Below, piece by piece: positions 39,044-48,906 of a stretch of 64,000 nt of DNA. The translations under genes and the position numbers were made by a program. How positions within the stretch are numbered: position 1 is the first letter of the stretch; the number at the start of each line of letters is the position of its first letter. The DNA is from a virus. Under the pieces are notes generated by a model that saw nothing but the letters and a program-made list of their open reading frames with translations, searched no databases and was not told where the DNA came from. The stretch is taken from positions 16,023-80,022 of the IMG/VR virus record IMGVR_UViG_3300035179_000003, one strand, 5' to 3'.

Positions 39044-39237
39044 AAAAATACAAAGTCACGGTTGAAAAGCAAACATATCAAAACGGATCCGTCGAAATTG
39101 TTGCTGAAGACGAAAAAAAAGCTATTGAAAAAGTAAACATATTGATTATGGGAGGCAAATTACAAACTACCAATATAAAATGGGACGACCCAGTTTATAT
39201 CGATTTTAGTTTTCAAACGACGGGAGATGTAGAATAA
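39040..39237 (+). CDS. Small hypothetical protein, 65 aa
   Basis: It overlaps the phosphoesterase stop by 4 bp (ATGA). The text 'NGSVEIVAEDEKKAIEKVNI' resembles the short beta-alpha proteins often found in phages. Function unknown. Confidence 0.6.
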   Translation: MKKYKVTVEKQTYQNGSVEIVAEDEKKAIEKVNILIMGGKLQTTNIKWDDPVYIDFSFQTTGDVE

Positions 39238-39269
39238 AATTTTTAAATGAATAAAAAAAGGAATTTCTT

Positions 39270-39665
39270 ATGTCAAAATTAATAGATTATGTTTTAAGCC
39301 ACACAGAACGCGGAGAATGTATTTGTGGAAAATGTTGTGATTCTTTAGGATCGCAACAACCCGATGGTCATACGGTTGATTTAACATTTTTCAAAGTAAA
39401 AGCAATTAATAATGCGGATGCCAAAGAATTTCTAGCTTTGATAAATGATGGATATTCAAATCTGCTTGATGGAAAAGAATATAATTACTTAACACTTGGC
39501 GGAATTCTTGGAAGTCAGGAGGCTGCACTAATGACCATAGGACTTGGCCATTTACTTGGAATATGGTCAGCGCTTACTCCGGAAATCATGATGCCGTTTT
39601 TATCTAAAGATTTAAAATTACAAATGGCTAGATGTGGTATGGTTGCATTACAAAAAAAAGAATAA
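39270..39665 (+). CDS. Hypothetical protein with N-terminal CxCxxCC cluster, 131 aa
   Basis: SD AAAGGAA precedes the start. The N-terminus has 'GECICGKCCDSLGSQQPDGH' (four Cys and one His close together), suggesting metal binding. The rest is helical with a Gly-rich turn ('GGILGSQEAALMTIGLGHLL'). It is the last plus-strand gene before a bidirectional terminator. Function unknown. Confidence 0.6.
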   Translation: MSKLIDYVLSHTERGECICGKCCDSLGSQQPDGHTVDLTFFKVKAINNADAKEFLALINDGYSNLLDGKEYNYLTLGGILGSQEAALMTIGLGHLLGIWSALTPEIMMPFLSKDLKLQMARCGMVALQKKE

Positions 39666-39696
39666 AATAGATTTTAGTTTTAAAACAACTATTAAC

Positions 39697-39732
39697 TAAA
39701 AAAGGGGATAAATCCTATCCCCCCTTTTTTTT
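39697..39732. terminator. Bidirectional terminator between convergent genes
   Basis: AAAAAAGGGGATA and TATCCCCCCTTTTTTTT form a stem with A and T runs on both sides, so it can stop transcription from both strands. It lies between the plus-strand accessory block and the ligase gene. Confidence 0.85.
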
Positions 39733-41089
39733 AATTAATAAACATTTTTGTTAATAATCCATAAAATGTAGAAACCTTCTCAAGGTTTTTTTCAACATCC
39801 ATTGTATAAAATGCGGGTGCGCGCAATGCGCCTGAAGAATATTGTTGTGGAGATTTAACCCTGGCAACCATTCCAACATAATTTTCCGGATGAGCCAACA
39901 TGTCTTTTCGTTTTTCCTGAGTGAAACCTGTACCGACATTGCCAACAATTTTACCTTTTGGCGTCAAACTATACTGAAAACCACCGGCTTCATTCTTTTT
40001 TACTTGTGGATAAATATTCCGTATATAAACGTCATGGGTATCCCGGAATTTTTGCTTTCTTGGCGAACCGCCCGGTTTATTTAAATCCCACTCGACGACG
40101 CCTTCAACGGTATCCGGATGTTTTTGTTTCTGTATTTTATTAAGCAGATCCTGTTTGTCCTTTTGTGTTATGACAGTTTCAGCAACACGCATCGCAGGAA
40201 TCTTTAATTCTACCTGTTTCATCATTTTCAACTTATCGGCATAAGGCGCGCTCGAAACATCCTTGCCTTTAAATTTTACTATATCGAAAATATATGGTTT
40301 GAGCGGAGCTGTTTGTTTTTGTTTTTCCAAACTCTTATCAACATTTGAATTTAATATTCCACTGATTTGTTCTGCAGGAAGAGGGCCTTTGGACGTTGTT
40401 CCATATAAATCACCCCTCAATACCGTTCCGCTCAATGATTCAGGAACTTTTAAATCGCGTAAATGTGGAACCTGATTAGTATGTTCAATGGGTTTGCCGG
40501 TTTTTTTACTGGTACGATATGAGTAAATATCATTTTCTTTATTAGCATTTAATTGAAATATTGAATGACTGCCATCGACCTTTGGTTGTAAAACTTTATT
40601 TTCATCGGAAAAATCCAATGATTTTTTAACGGTTTGATATTTTGGCTTTGAAGTAACGGGATTTTTAATTACTGACGTCTTAATCATCAGCCAATGTTTA
40701 TCATCAGCGCCTTTTGGACGTATCATTGTAAAATAACCTTCAGGCAACTTCATTTTAATTTTATCATTCGTCGCTGAAATAACTTTTATTTTTTCATCAT
40801 ATACTTTTTTAACTGTCCCGGCGCCATATCCCTTTTTAATCTTTCCCTCAAAATCCATATAGCTTGATAAATGTGTAGGCTGTCGTATAGCAAGAGTTTT
40901 CTGTTTTTCACCAGGCAATGATCTGGTTACCCAACTATGTGCAATTCCTTTATCTTTTAAACGTATATCATAATGTTCGGTTTTTGCTTTGTGTTTTTGA
41001 ACAACAAGACGCGTGGTACCTTTTTGATTTATAGGATCAAATCTGGTACGGGAGGGGAGGCCTGGGGCATCATGTTTATTTTCATCCAT
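39731..41089 (-). CDS. LigD-type 3'-phosphoesterase fused to ATP-dependent DNA ligase
   Basis: 452 aa in three parts. Residues about 24-135 match the LigD phosphoesterase domain ('LVVQKHKAKTEHYDIRL', 'SWVTRSLPGEKQKTLAIRQP', 'GYGAGTVKKVYD'). An adenylyltransferase follows: motif I 'QPKVDGS' with K170, 'FDIVKFKGK', motif IV 'VEGVVEW' (328-332) and motif V 'RKQKFRDTHDVYI'. The C-terminus is an OB fold ('VGTGFTQEKRKDML', 'SSGALRAPAFYTM'). In bacteria these domains clean and seal DNA ends in non-homologous end joining with Ku. Motif I ends DGSH instead of the usual DGxR. It is coupled to the sigma-factor gene (1 bp shared). Confidence 0.85.
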   Translation of the reverse strand: MDENKHDAPGLPSRTRFDPINQKGTTRLVVQKHKAKTEHYDIRLKDKGIAHSWVTRSLPGEKQKTLAIRQPTHLSSYMDFEGKIKKGYGAGTVKKVYDEKIKVISATNDKIKMKLPEGYFTMIRPKGADDKHWLMIKTSVIKNPVTSKPKYQTVKKSLDFSDENKVLQPKVDGSHSIFQLNANKENDIYSYRTSKKTGKPIEHTNQVPHLRDLKVPESLSGTVLRGDLYGTTSKGPLPAEQISGILNSNVDKSLEKQKQTAPLKPYIFDIVKFKGKDVSSAPYADKLKMMKQVELKIPAMRVAETVITQKDKQDLLNKIQKQKHPDTVEGVVEWDLNKPGGSPRKQKFRDTHDVYIRNIYPQVKKNEAGGFQYSLTPKGKIVGNVGTGFTQEKRKDMLAHPENYVGMVARVKSPQQYSSGALRAPAFYTMDVEKNLEKVSTFYGLLTKMFIN

Positions 41090-41778
41090 TATCTATAACT
41101 CGCAATTTTATTCGACATGGCGCGCTTTCGTCGCGTTATCCACATATCATTTACGTTCAATTTTTTAGCTATGTCCTTATTACTCAATATCGGTTTGCCG
41201 GCATATCCGAATGTATGCTCGAAAATAACCTTGTCCTTATCTTCCAACTCCTGATATAAATAATCGGCAAGCGCCTTGTCCTTACTTTCGGCCTGCACCG
41301 CGTTTCCGTAAAAATCAAACGACGCCTTGGATGCAGTCGTTTCTCCGCTCAACTCGTTAATCATCCTCGCCGATTCTTTACGGTTCCACCCAAGCTCGTC
41401 TGATATCTGATCGATATTAGGTTCATACCCTAAACGATCGGTGAGATTTATCACTGCCGTGCGAAATGTAGCGCGTTTTAAATTACGCGCTTCTGGTATA
41501 TGGCCGGAAATCAAACTCTCGGAAGCAACGCGCTGCACTTTTTTCAAATTATTATATATATGCGTTATTGGTTGGGTACCCAGAGTCGGATCATAAGAAT
41601 TAAACGCTTTAATCATCTGGGATTGAGCATTAGCCCTTAATGTAGAAGGGGAAACGCCGACCGTGCGATAATGGCCGACAACACTTTCAATGACTGGTTT
41701 ATATCGCATTGATAATTCAGAAAACAGTACGGGATCTTTAGTTTTCTGCCATTGCATAATCATGTCTACTTCATTCAT
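41089..41778 (-). CDS. Phage sigma-70-family factor
   Basis: About 229 aa from Met 41778; a longer form would start inside the IS remnant. A region-2-like part is 'YDPTLGTQPITHIYNNLKKVQR', region 3 is 'RLGYEPNIDQISDELGWNRK', and region 4 has 'DKDKVIFEHTFG' plus an HTH 'SNKDIAKKLNVNDMWITRRK'. Phage sigma factors redirect host RNA polymerase to late promoters. Its place inside the tail operon supports late expression. No good SD is visible, because element sequence lies directly upstream. Confidence 0.8.
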   Translation of the reverse strand: MNEVDMIMQWQKTKDPVLFSELSMRYKPVIESVVGHYRTVGVSPSTLRANAQSQMIKAFNSYDPTLGTQPITHIYNNLKKVQRVASESLISGHIPEARNLKRATFRTAVINLTDRLGYEPNIDQISDELGWNRKESARMINELSGETTASKASFDFYGNAVQAESKDKALADYLYQELEDKDKVIFEHTFGYAGKPILSNKDIAKKLNVNDMWITRRKRAMSNKIASYR

Positions 41779-41789
41779 TTTTTGGTATC

Positions 41790-42078
41790 TACGCAAGGAT
41801 ACCCCGCCCCTCATGGGCAGGAATGAATTGCGCCCTTATGTTAAATAAATTGAACTTGTATTAAAAATTTTTTCTATCCTCTTAATTCCAAAATCAAACT
41901 TGTTTAATCCATCTGTACAAATAACACTTTTTCCATACGAATGACACCCATTTACTGTATACTTTTTTCTTTTAACAAACACAAAATCACCGGGTTGTAT
42001 TGAATATCTTTGTCTACGAATTGAAAGCTTAAAACCTCACGATTCAAGCCCCGACCCTCGTGGTCGGAGTAGTTGACT
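41790..42078 (-). mobile_element. Internally deleted IscB element (both ends kept)
   Basis: The right end has a hairpin-rich text (CCCGCCCCTCATGGGCAGG with AATGAATTGCG, about 41800-41833). The left end repeats the block CTCACGATTCAAGC...GGAGTAGTTGAC found beside the complete iscB. Between them only the 3' part of iscB remains. The element sits between the hub gene (its TAG stop touches the left end) and the sigma-factor gene. Confidence 0.8.
41836..42034 (-). pseudogene. iscB: C-terminal fragment of iscB
   Basis: About 65 codons reading 'LSIRRQRYSIQPGDFVFVKR' through 'FNTSSIYLT' match the last residues of the complete IscB ('PSIRKQRYSIQPGDFVFIKR...FHTGSIYLT') at roughly two thirds identity by eye. 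PLMP, RuvC-I/II and HNH are all deleted, so no nuclease is made. Confidence 0.85.
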
Positions 42079-44617
42079 AGGCATTTCGTGTAAATCTCCT
42101 TGAATCAATAACCTTGTCTCTATATCTTTCTACGGCCTCACGTCGCTCTTTAATAAAATACGTTACCGGCATATTTTCATTAATAGTGCTGAAATCTCCA
42201 GGGCCTTTCATTAAGCCGCCATTCTCTTCTTTCAATTCACAAGAATCATCGCTATTCCAAAAATCATTTGTAATCCCATAATAACGATCATAAATGACGG
42301 TATCATCAAAATCTTTAACTCTGGAAATATATTTACCGCCAACAAGCGACGATACCCCAAGAATGCCATGATAAAAAGCATCGGCCGAACAAACGTCCCT
42401 ATAAATATAATCCAAACACCAGCCATAATCAGCCTTCATATTTTTTCTAAGATTAACGACAGCCTCATGAATACTGTCAAACATAAAATATTTTATTTTA
42501 TTGTCTTCGGTATATTCCCCTACCATAAGACTGTTTCTTCTATGACGAAGAACAAGTTTATAAAACCGCGCAATCCTGTTGACTTCATAAACCCGATCAA
42601 GAAACATGGACGTTCTTTTGTTGTTAGAAAAATCATCCTCACTTATAGAAAGTAAATCTTTAGCATAAATATATTCAGGATTTCCAGTTACCGACAAAAC
42701 ATCATACGCCGAATTTTTAGCTTTAGGATTTTTTATAACCATTTGTTTTGGATTTTGAACATAATACGGTTCTTTTTTATACAACATATTATTAATATCA
42801 ATCTCAGCCGTCTTTTTATCTGTCTCTTTCATAAACAGAGGGTTGCCATTTCCATCCATATCTGTCGGGTCATCGACAAAACGCGGATTAGACAACACTA
42901 TACTTGTCGCAGCCTCCCCGCCGGCAGTAGTCATAATAATAGAATGACGCACTTGCTGAACCATACCGATAATATCTTTAATCGGTTTTCCACTATCCGG
43001 TTGAGAACCGGCTATTATAAGAGAAGGGAATCCGCAAATTATAAAAGGATTGAACATCATATCAACCGACGCGACCCTGCCAAGATATTTTGAGTTTAAA
43101 AATTTAATTATAGCATGCCTTTTAATAGCACACTCTTCAAGATTTACCTTTTCACCTGTTCCAAATTTTAATCGCTGTTTTTCCTCATTCTTATTCACAA
43201 TGTCTTCTTCAAGTTTTTTCTTATCGGCTTCAGACATGCCTTTTAAATTTTTTTTAGATTTAAGTCTTTCGTTTAATTTATTAATTTCACTTTGTAATTT
43301 GTCCCGTGTTTTTTTTATCAACATTTTTTCTTCAAGAGTTTTTTCGGCATCGGAACAAGCGAGGGCGTGTTCGATATTATCAAATAAAATATTAACACCC
43401 TTATATTTTTCTTCCTCAGTAATTGGAGGCTTAGAACGATTCAGTTTATCCTGATTGGCAAATTTCGATTTAAATAATTCATTAGGGACCTGATAACTAA
43501 TAGTAAACGGATCACCTTCGGATCCTTCTGAAGACAATAAATCAGTTAATTTAAAATATCCACGAGTATAATCGATATCATAATCCTGCCTCCATTCCAA
43601 CCTATCATACATCGATGGAAACACGATATTGCAATTCGGAGGAGCGGTAAATTCGAGAGGCGGTAAAAGCATCGATTCGTTTATTATATATTTAGCGCCA
43701 AATTCCTTTGGATGTTTATCAACGATAAAACTTCTGACTGATCCTGACATTACAAAATCATTCGATTGTTCCCCCGATTCAACCGGTATTAACGAAGGCG
43801 TATTACATGAATAAACCCTGGTATTGAATAAGGCGCCAAGACGCATAATAGCAGCCTCTACACTAGTGAATACCGCGTTGCCTAATAAATAAGATCCAAG
43901 CGTTGCGTTTGAGTGATTACGATTCCAGAATCTTGTACCCGCCTGATTAACCGGTATTAAAAATTTCTTTTCTACCCGAAGGCGTTTATTTAAAAATGTA
44001 CAAATCGATGTTCCGCCAACCGCTTCAAGCCACAATCCACGAACGACCGCATCAAGAAAATAACCAATATCAGCGCCCTGAAATGCCTGATACGAATACT
44101 CGCCTTGTTTTTGCGGACTGACTTTATAATTTGCCGTTCCCGCAAGAAGATGCACCATATAAGAAATGGTAAACAATTTACTATCGACTTCTTTTATATC
44201 CCCCTTTACCTTACCATCAATTGCATAATTTTGGAAAAGACCCATTTTATAATATACGGTTGAATTACCAAGAGTATCTTCCCCGGTAAACGATAACGCT
44301 GCCGGAGTTTTCCGAATATCCATTCTAAAATCCCGGCATATCATTGTTAATGCCCGGGCTTCGGATGCTTCATCGATTTCATAAAAACTGGAAAACGAAC
44401 CGTCAAAAAATAGTTTCCACTCAGGCCTACTGCCGAACCATTCACGATAAAAAATCTGTATCGCAGTTTTAGGTTTTATATCATAAATATTTTCGCTCGA
44501 ATAAACATTAATACTTGCCTCGTTACCATTTGGCGTGCAGGTAACGGTAGCGCTTTTGAAAGGAATCTCAATACCCTCCATTAATAATTTAAAATCTAAT
44601 TTATAACCCTTGCGCAA
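42077..44617 (-). CDS. Tail hub/baseplate-region protein, 846 aa
   Basis: It lies two genes after the tape measure, where myoviruses encode the hub (gp27/D-like) proteins. The N-terminus 'YKLDFKLLMEGIEIPFKSAT' and 'KPKTAIQIFYREWFG' look like the beta-barrel opening of hub proteins. A charged coiled coil (about 400-470, 'KLQSEINKLNERLKSKKNLK') is inserted in the middle. The C-terminus ('RREAVERYRDKVID') is basic. Its TAG stop is followed directly by an IscB-element end. Confidence 0.65.
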   Translation of the reverse strand: MRKGYKLDFKLLMEGIEIPFKSATVTCTPNGNEASINVYSSENIYDIKPKTAIQIFYREWFGSRPEWKLFFDGSFSSFYEIDEASEARALTMICRDFRMDIRKTPAALSFTGEDTLGNSTVYYKMGLFQNYAIDGKVKGDIKEVDSKLFTISYMVHLLAGTANYKVSPQKQGEYSYQAFQGADIGYFLDAVVRGLWLEAVGGTSICTFLNKRLRVEKKFLIPVNQAGTRFWNRNHSNATLGSYLLGNAVFTSVEAAIMRLGALFNTRVYSCNTPSLIPVESGEQSNDFVMSGSVRSFIVDKHPKEFGAKYIINESMLLPPLEFTAPPNCNIVFPSMYDRLEWRQDYDIDYTRGYFKLTDLLSSEGSEGDPFTISYQVPNELFKSKFANQDKLNRSKPPITEEEKYKGVNILFDNIEHALACSDAEKTLEEKMLIKKTRDKLQSEINKLNERLKSKKNLKGMSEADKKKLEEDIVNKNEEKQRLKFGTGEKVNLEECAIKRHAIIKFLNSKYLGRVASVDMMFNPFIICGFPSLIIAGSQPDSGKPIKDIIGMVQQVRHSIIMTTAGGEAATSIVLSNPRFVDDPTDMDGNGNPLFMKETDKKTAEIDINNMLYKKEPYYVQNPKQMVIKNPKAKNSAYDVLSVTGNPEYIYAKDLLSISEDDFSNNKRTSMFLDRVYEVNRIARFYKLVLRHRRNSLMVGEYTEDNKIKYFMFDSIHEAVVNLRKNMKADYGWCLDYIYRDVCSADAFYHGILGVSSLVGGKYISRVKDFDDTVIYDRYYGITNDFWNSDDSCELKEENGGLMKGPGDFSTINENMPVTYFIKERREAVERYRDKVIDSRRFTRNA

Positions 44618-45368
44618 GATTAAGTCCTATTTCGTTAAGGTTTAATCTTCCAAAATTTGACATGCCGTTAAATCGTTGTTCGTATTTTATTTTACCATTA
44701 CCATCGGAAATAATAATTAAATTATTTCTTACCCAATAAACATTTCTTACAAGAAGAGAGAATGAGAAATCTTTTTTCAAACTTGTTTCTGCGGTTTTAG
44801 TGGCGGAAATATTAATCATATATCCTTCAATAACTTTATTATCGCAGGAAAGATACATACGGGTTTTATTTTCAATACACTTCCTGCCGGCAAGTAATTT
44901 TTCATAAGCTACCATGAATTCCTGATAATACGGATATTCAATACTGTCGATAAATACTCCGTTAAAATTATAGACAGCCGGCCGCTCGCCAAAAAAGAAA
45001 ACATTCCAGCTATTATCAAAGTTCTGATGTATCTTAATAATTTCATCATGGGCTTCACGAACGGCCAAAAGGGAAAAATTATTAAAAACGCCATAATAAT
45101 TATTTACTCCATCAAGAGACGTACCATCTTCCGGAGTCGCAACATAAATATTACCTCCGGGCATATCGTCTTCTTTAATCATAGCGCTTTCGGTAGATTG
45201 GGCCAGCAACTCATTGATTGGAGAAGAAAAATCAGATAGAAAATCTCTTTCATTAATTTTCTCGTCTATTACATTATCAAAATTATCCGTAAATAATATA
45301 ATAGACGATAAATTTTGCGGTTGCTCCGTCATCCCGACTGAATATGGTCTTATTTTAAAATCATCCAT
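44601..45368 (-). CDS. Tail protein following the tape measure, about 255 aa
   Basis: Start at Met 45368 ('MDDFKIRPYSVGMTEQPQNL'), which overlaps the tape-measure stop; a Met five codons upstream is possible. The central segment ('YNFNGVFIDSIEYPYYQEFMVAYEKLLAGRKC') resembles phage tail proteins that link tape measure and hub. It overlaps the next gene by 17 bp. No enzyme motif. Confidence 0.65.
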   Translation of the reverse strand: MDDFKIRPYSVGMTEQPQNLSSIILFTDNFDNVIDEKINERDFLSDFSSPINELLAQSTESAMIKEDDMPGGNIYVATPEDGTSLDGVNNYYGVFNNFSLLAVREAHDEIIKIHQNFDNSWNVFFFGERPAVYNFNGVFIDSIEYPYYQEFMVAYEKLLAGRKCIENKTRMYLSCDNKVIEGYMINISATKTAETSLKKDFSFSLLVRNVYWVRNNLIIISDGNGKIKYEQRFNGMSNFGRLNLNEIGLNLAQGL

Positions 45369-48300
45369 TATAATACCCACCTATTATTCCAATAATTAGT
45401 AATTGGAGGATTGACATTTACATATCGACCCTTGCCAGCGTCTCCTGTAACCGATGAAGCCGTTTGATCCATACGTTGTAATGCCTGCGCAGCTACATTA
45501 ATATCTTTAACTTTATCTAAATCAATAATTGATTTACCCAATGCATCTGTAAATATAGATTGGCTTCTTATATCTCCAGCACCCTTTCCCTGTAATATTG
45601 CAATATTTAAAGCCTGCGCCATTTGACCCCTACGCTCTTTTTCGATACTCTCTGTTCCGGCAGCAAATCCCGGATCACGAACAATGTTACTAACTAAACC
45701 TTCCCATGTTTTGGCTTGTGTAAAATATCCTTTGGTTGCACCACTTAATTGGGAAAGCATCCAGGCATTTTCTTTTGCCCATTGCGGGCCGACAATATCT
45801 CTGTTTTGTGAAAATGCACCTCTACCGGTTAAAAGATCAACATAATCACGCCTGAAAGCATCAGTCATTTTGATACCACGACGATCGCCAGCAGCAATAA
45901 AAGCTTGTCCTCTGGCCTCAAGCGCTACAGTAGTGTCTTTCGCAGCTATTTGGTTTCTGGCAGATTCAATGCCGGTAAAAATACTCTCTTTACCTTTAAA
46001 TAATTGCATAAATCGTAATTCATCAGATTTTAATACGCCCGTTTTTCCCGATATTGCCGATAATTCAGCATAACGATTTGCGAGGACGTCCATTCCTACG
46101 CCGGTTTCAGGATTAACGGAAATACCAAAACTTCTTATTTTTTGAACCAACTCATCGTTCCACCCAACATTGGCACCGGCATGACTATAGGGTAAATGCT
46201 CTCTCCATCCTGCAGTTGCCCTGGTCGGTAATTTTCCATAAAACATATTACGCGCGGACGCCTTTAAAACTTCTTTTTCCGTCAATCCAGCCTGCATAGC
46301 ATTTACTAAATAATTAGGCATATCATCGTATTTTTTAAATGCCTTTTCAGCTTCCAAAACTCTTCTTTGTAATTGTGTAATACTATCAGAGTACTTACCG
46401 GACAAGAGACCATCCCGGCGGGCGTTCTCCATTATTCTTTGTTCTTTTTTAAGATTACCAGGAGAAAAATCGAGTTGAACATTATACTCTTTCATCGTAT
46501 TATCTAATTCAAGCTTAGCCTTTTGTCTTTCAGCGCCGGTTTGATTAAAAATCGATATTGAAAATTCAGAAGGGTTCCCTTTCAACGCAGCATAAGCCGT
46601 AGATTTTTCTCCGCCTAACGCGCGAATAACATCCTTGTTAAATGGTAATTCTCCAAGAGTTTGATTAAATGAAGCTGCGCTGGTTGCTTGTAATACGGTT
46701 TCAAGATCTTCGCGTGACATTTTACTTGTATTAAGATATTTTATTCTCGAACCAGTACGCCGAGCGGAAGGAGCTACATTACCCTCAGCAATAACCTTTA
46801 TACCTCTAGCCAAATCTCCATACGTCTCAGCGCCCCAGGCTCTTGCCAATCCAGTTTTTATATCGCCAATGTCTCCACGGCCAAATACAGATGCGCTATA
46901 TGGATCGACAATACCAAGAACCTTACCTCCCCATAACAAACTCTTATCAATAAAGGTACCGGCGCCATAAGATTCAGCGGTCCATTGGGCAAGTTTATTT
47001 GCATTACTCATCATTTTAACGCCCATGTCTTCTCCGGCATCAACAAAACCCTGATAAGTTTTTTGTATCATCCCGGCCAAACCATATGGTTGTATCGGAC
47101 GCCGTTTTAAACCAATCATAGCGTCTTCAACATTAGCGGTAGCGTTCATTATCTCATATCCCTTCGGACCAATTAAATAATCGGATACTAATCGACGCTC
47201 CCGCTGATCATTCGTGCCTAGGCCGGCAAATACCCATGCTTTAGCCTCTTCGGTTCCCGGTTTATGTGAACCCCATGCCTTAAATAAATCCATCATTGCT
47301 GCATCACGTTGCCATCCTTTAATTCTTGGATCATTCCAGAAGTCTTCTTTGCGTTTTTCAAATAAAACACGATTCGGACCCATGGCATAACCAAGACGAC
47401 CGGCGCCGCTAACCATTTCATAAGCACCAACCCCGCCGGCAGTTAATTTATTTAATTTATCAAAATTAATCGTTCCATCCGGATTCATCGCGTATGCAGT
47501 CATTTTCGTTCCCATTCCTGACGACATCATATTCATCTGGAACCGAGCTATCGCGCCGCCGGCGGCAGCTACGCCACCCGCACGATCAACAACATATTGC
47601 CCTCCCATGCTCGCCTTTGCCATAAGCGCCGCCTGCGCAGCACCCTGTTGATACATATTAGCGCCAACAGCAGCCGAATACGGAGTTCCCTGAACAGCCT
47701 GGGCCCCCGCCGCGCCTATCATCATCATATTTTCGGCGCCCATGCCGGTAATTCCGCCAAACGCCTTTACCTGAAGAACTTGATTACGCACATCCTTTAA
47801 CGATCTGAATCCGGTATTCTGCAGATTTTTAATAACCGACATACCACCTTCGATCGTAGTCTGCAAAAGCTTAACAACGTCTTCGGTCGTTTTTTTAAGA
47901 TCTTCGAAGTTTTGTTGATATTGTTTCATCGTACCAGCGTCGGCGCCCCAACCGCGCGCGTTAAGCATATTGTTCGATATCGCTATTTTATGAATACGCA
48001 TTTGCTGTTCGCGGTTAAAAAATTGACCGGTTCCATTAAGCGGCCCTTCACCTGTGCCGGGATCCATCCCTGTCACCAATCTTCCGGCAAGCATTGAAGA
48101 TTCATTGTATGATAATGGTGAATTAAACCCAAGACGTGAACGATACTGATCAAGATCAAGCGACATACTTTGCATTAATTTCTGACGTTCTATAGTTCTT
48201 TCAATACCCTTTTCAATAAAATGAGCAGGAATGGCGCCAATAGCTAATGATGCCGCCATGGCAGGAACAAAGGGCACTTTTAATGCTAGTAACATTAAAT

Positions 48301-48631
48301 CTATTGCCGTGGAAGGCGCAAAATTAGCAAAACCTGTTGCTATTCCAGCAGAGCGTCCTATCCTTGCCATTTCAGCCTGCCGTTGATAATATCTGGTAGA
48401 TTGATCGTTATAAACACCATATTGATATTCGCCATGCGCCATTGACCGTTGCTGTATTGGGGTTAAATCTTGCGGAGTAATGGTATTTTGGGCATATTGA
48501 GATATCATCTGATAACGCAGCATATCCTGGTATCTGATGCGATTGTCAAAACTGGCAAAAGGATCTATATTCCCAGGACGCCCACTGTTTATTGGACCAT
48601 AAGCATTGGGTGGAAGTTGTTCATCAGCCAT
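45368..48631 (-). CDS. Probable tape-measure protein, 1087 aa
   Basis: Large, helical, Ala/Gly/Met-rich in the middle ('GAAGAQAVQGTPYSAAVGAN', 'AAGGAIARFQMNMMSSGMGT'), with an early hydrophobic segment (about 110-135, 'LMLLALKVPFVPAMAASLAIG') and long amphipathic helices later. Such proteins set tail length and are ejected. Gene order (frameshifted chaperone upstream, tail proteins downstream) fits. It lacks a clear SD: TAACTATATTTATATC runs straight into the ATG. Confidence 0.75.
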   Translation of the reverse strand: MADEQLPPNAYGPINSGRPGNIDPFASFDNRIRYQDMLRYQMISQYAQNTITPQDLTPIQQRSMAHGEYQYGVYNDQSTRYYQRQAEMARIGRSAGIATGFANFAPSTAIDLMLLALKVPFVPAMAASLAIGAIPAHFIEKGIERTIERQKLMQSMSLDLDQYRSRLGFNSPLSYNESSMLAGRLVTGMDPGTGEGPLNGTGQFFNREQQMRIHKIAISNNMLNARGWGADAGTMKQYQQNFEDLKKTTEDVVKLLQTTIEGGMSVIKNLQNTGFRSLKDVRNQVLQVKAFGGITGMGAENMMMIGAAGAQAVQGTPYSAAVGANMYQQGAAQAALMAKASMGGQYVVDRAGGVAAAGGAIARFQMNMMSSGMGTKMTAYAMNPDGTINFDKLNKLTAGGVGAYEMVSGAGRLGYAMGPNRVLFEKRKEDFWNDPRIKGWQRDAAMMDLFKAWGSHKPGTEEAKAWVFAGLGTNDQRERRLVSDYLIGPKGYEIMNATANVEDAMIGLKRRPIQPYGLAGMIQKTYQGFVDAGEDMGVKMMSNANKLAQWTAESYGAGTFIDKSLLWGGKVLGIVDPYSASVFGRGDIGDIKTGLARAWGAETYGDLARGIKVIAEGNVAPSARRTGSRIKYLNTSKMSREDLETVLQATSAASFNQTLGELPFNKDVIRALGGEKSTAYAALKGNPSEFSISIFNQTGAERQKAKLELDNTMKEYNVQLDFSPGNLKKEQRIMENARRDGLLSGKYSDSITQLQRRVLEAEKAFKKYDDMPNYLVNAMQAGLTEKEVLKASARNMFYGKLPTRATAGWREHLPYSHAGANVGWNDELVQKIRSFGISVNPETGVGMDVLANRYAELSAISGKTGVLKSDELRFMQLFKGKESIFTGIESARNQIAAKDTTVALEARGQAFIAAGDRRGIKMTDAFRRDYVDLLTGRGAFSQNRDIVGPQWAKENAWMLSQLSGATKGYFTQAKTWEGLVSNIVRDPGFAAGTESIEKERRGQMAQALNIAILQGKGAGDIRSQSIFTDALGKSIIDLDKVKDINVAAQALQRMDQTASSVTGDAGKGRYVNVNPPITNYWNNRWVL

Positions 48632-48642
48632 GATATAAATAT

Positions 48643-48671
48643 AGTTATTTTATGAAAAAATCGGGTATAAT
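48643..48671 (+). promoter_or_regulatory. Phage promoter (AGTTAT-17-TATAAT)
   Basis: AGTTAT (48643-48648), 17-bp spacer ending AAATCGGG, TATAAT (48666-48671) then TATTAT. It has the same spacing and extended -10 as the promoter at 29718, and both are preceded by ATATAAATATAGTTA. It drives the plus-strand cargo island 48694-50089. Confidence 0.75.
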
Positions 48672-48693
48672 TATTATAAGAAAGGAGTTTCTT

Positions 48694-48906
48694 ATGATAG
48701 ATACGAAATTATTAAATGAAGTTTATTCGGAGTTGTTAAATTACAAACGGCATGATATAATAGCAATTCTTAATGCCGCGGAATCCGGCAAGCTGATCGG
48801 AAAAAAGGTTATTGTTCATATAAACAATACTCCCCAACAAATAATCATCGTGTTAGTTGCATTTTTAAAAGAACACGAAGTTAAGGTTGAGATATGCCAA
48901 GAATGA
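48694..48906 (+). CDS. Small hypothetical protein, 70 aa
   Basis: Start at ATG 48694 with AAAGGAG upstream; the frame is open 14 codons earlier but that part lies in the promoter. Helical first half, beta second half. It is the first gene of the plus-strand island inserted between chaperone and tape measure. Confidence 0.6.
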   Translation: MIDTKLLNEVYSELLNYKRHDIIAILNAAESGKLIGKKVIVHINNTPQQIIIVLVAFLKEHEVKVEICQE

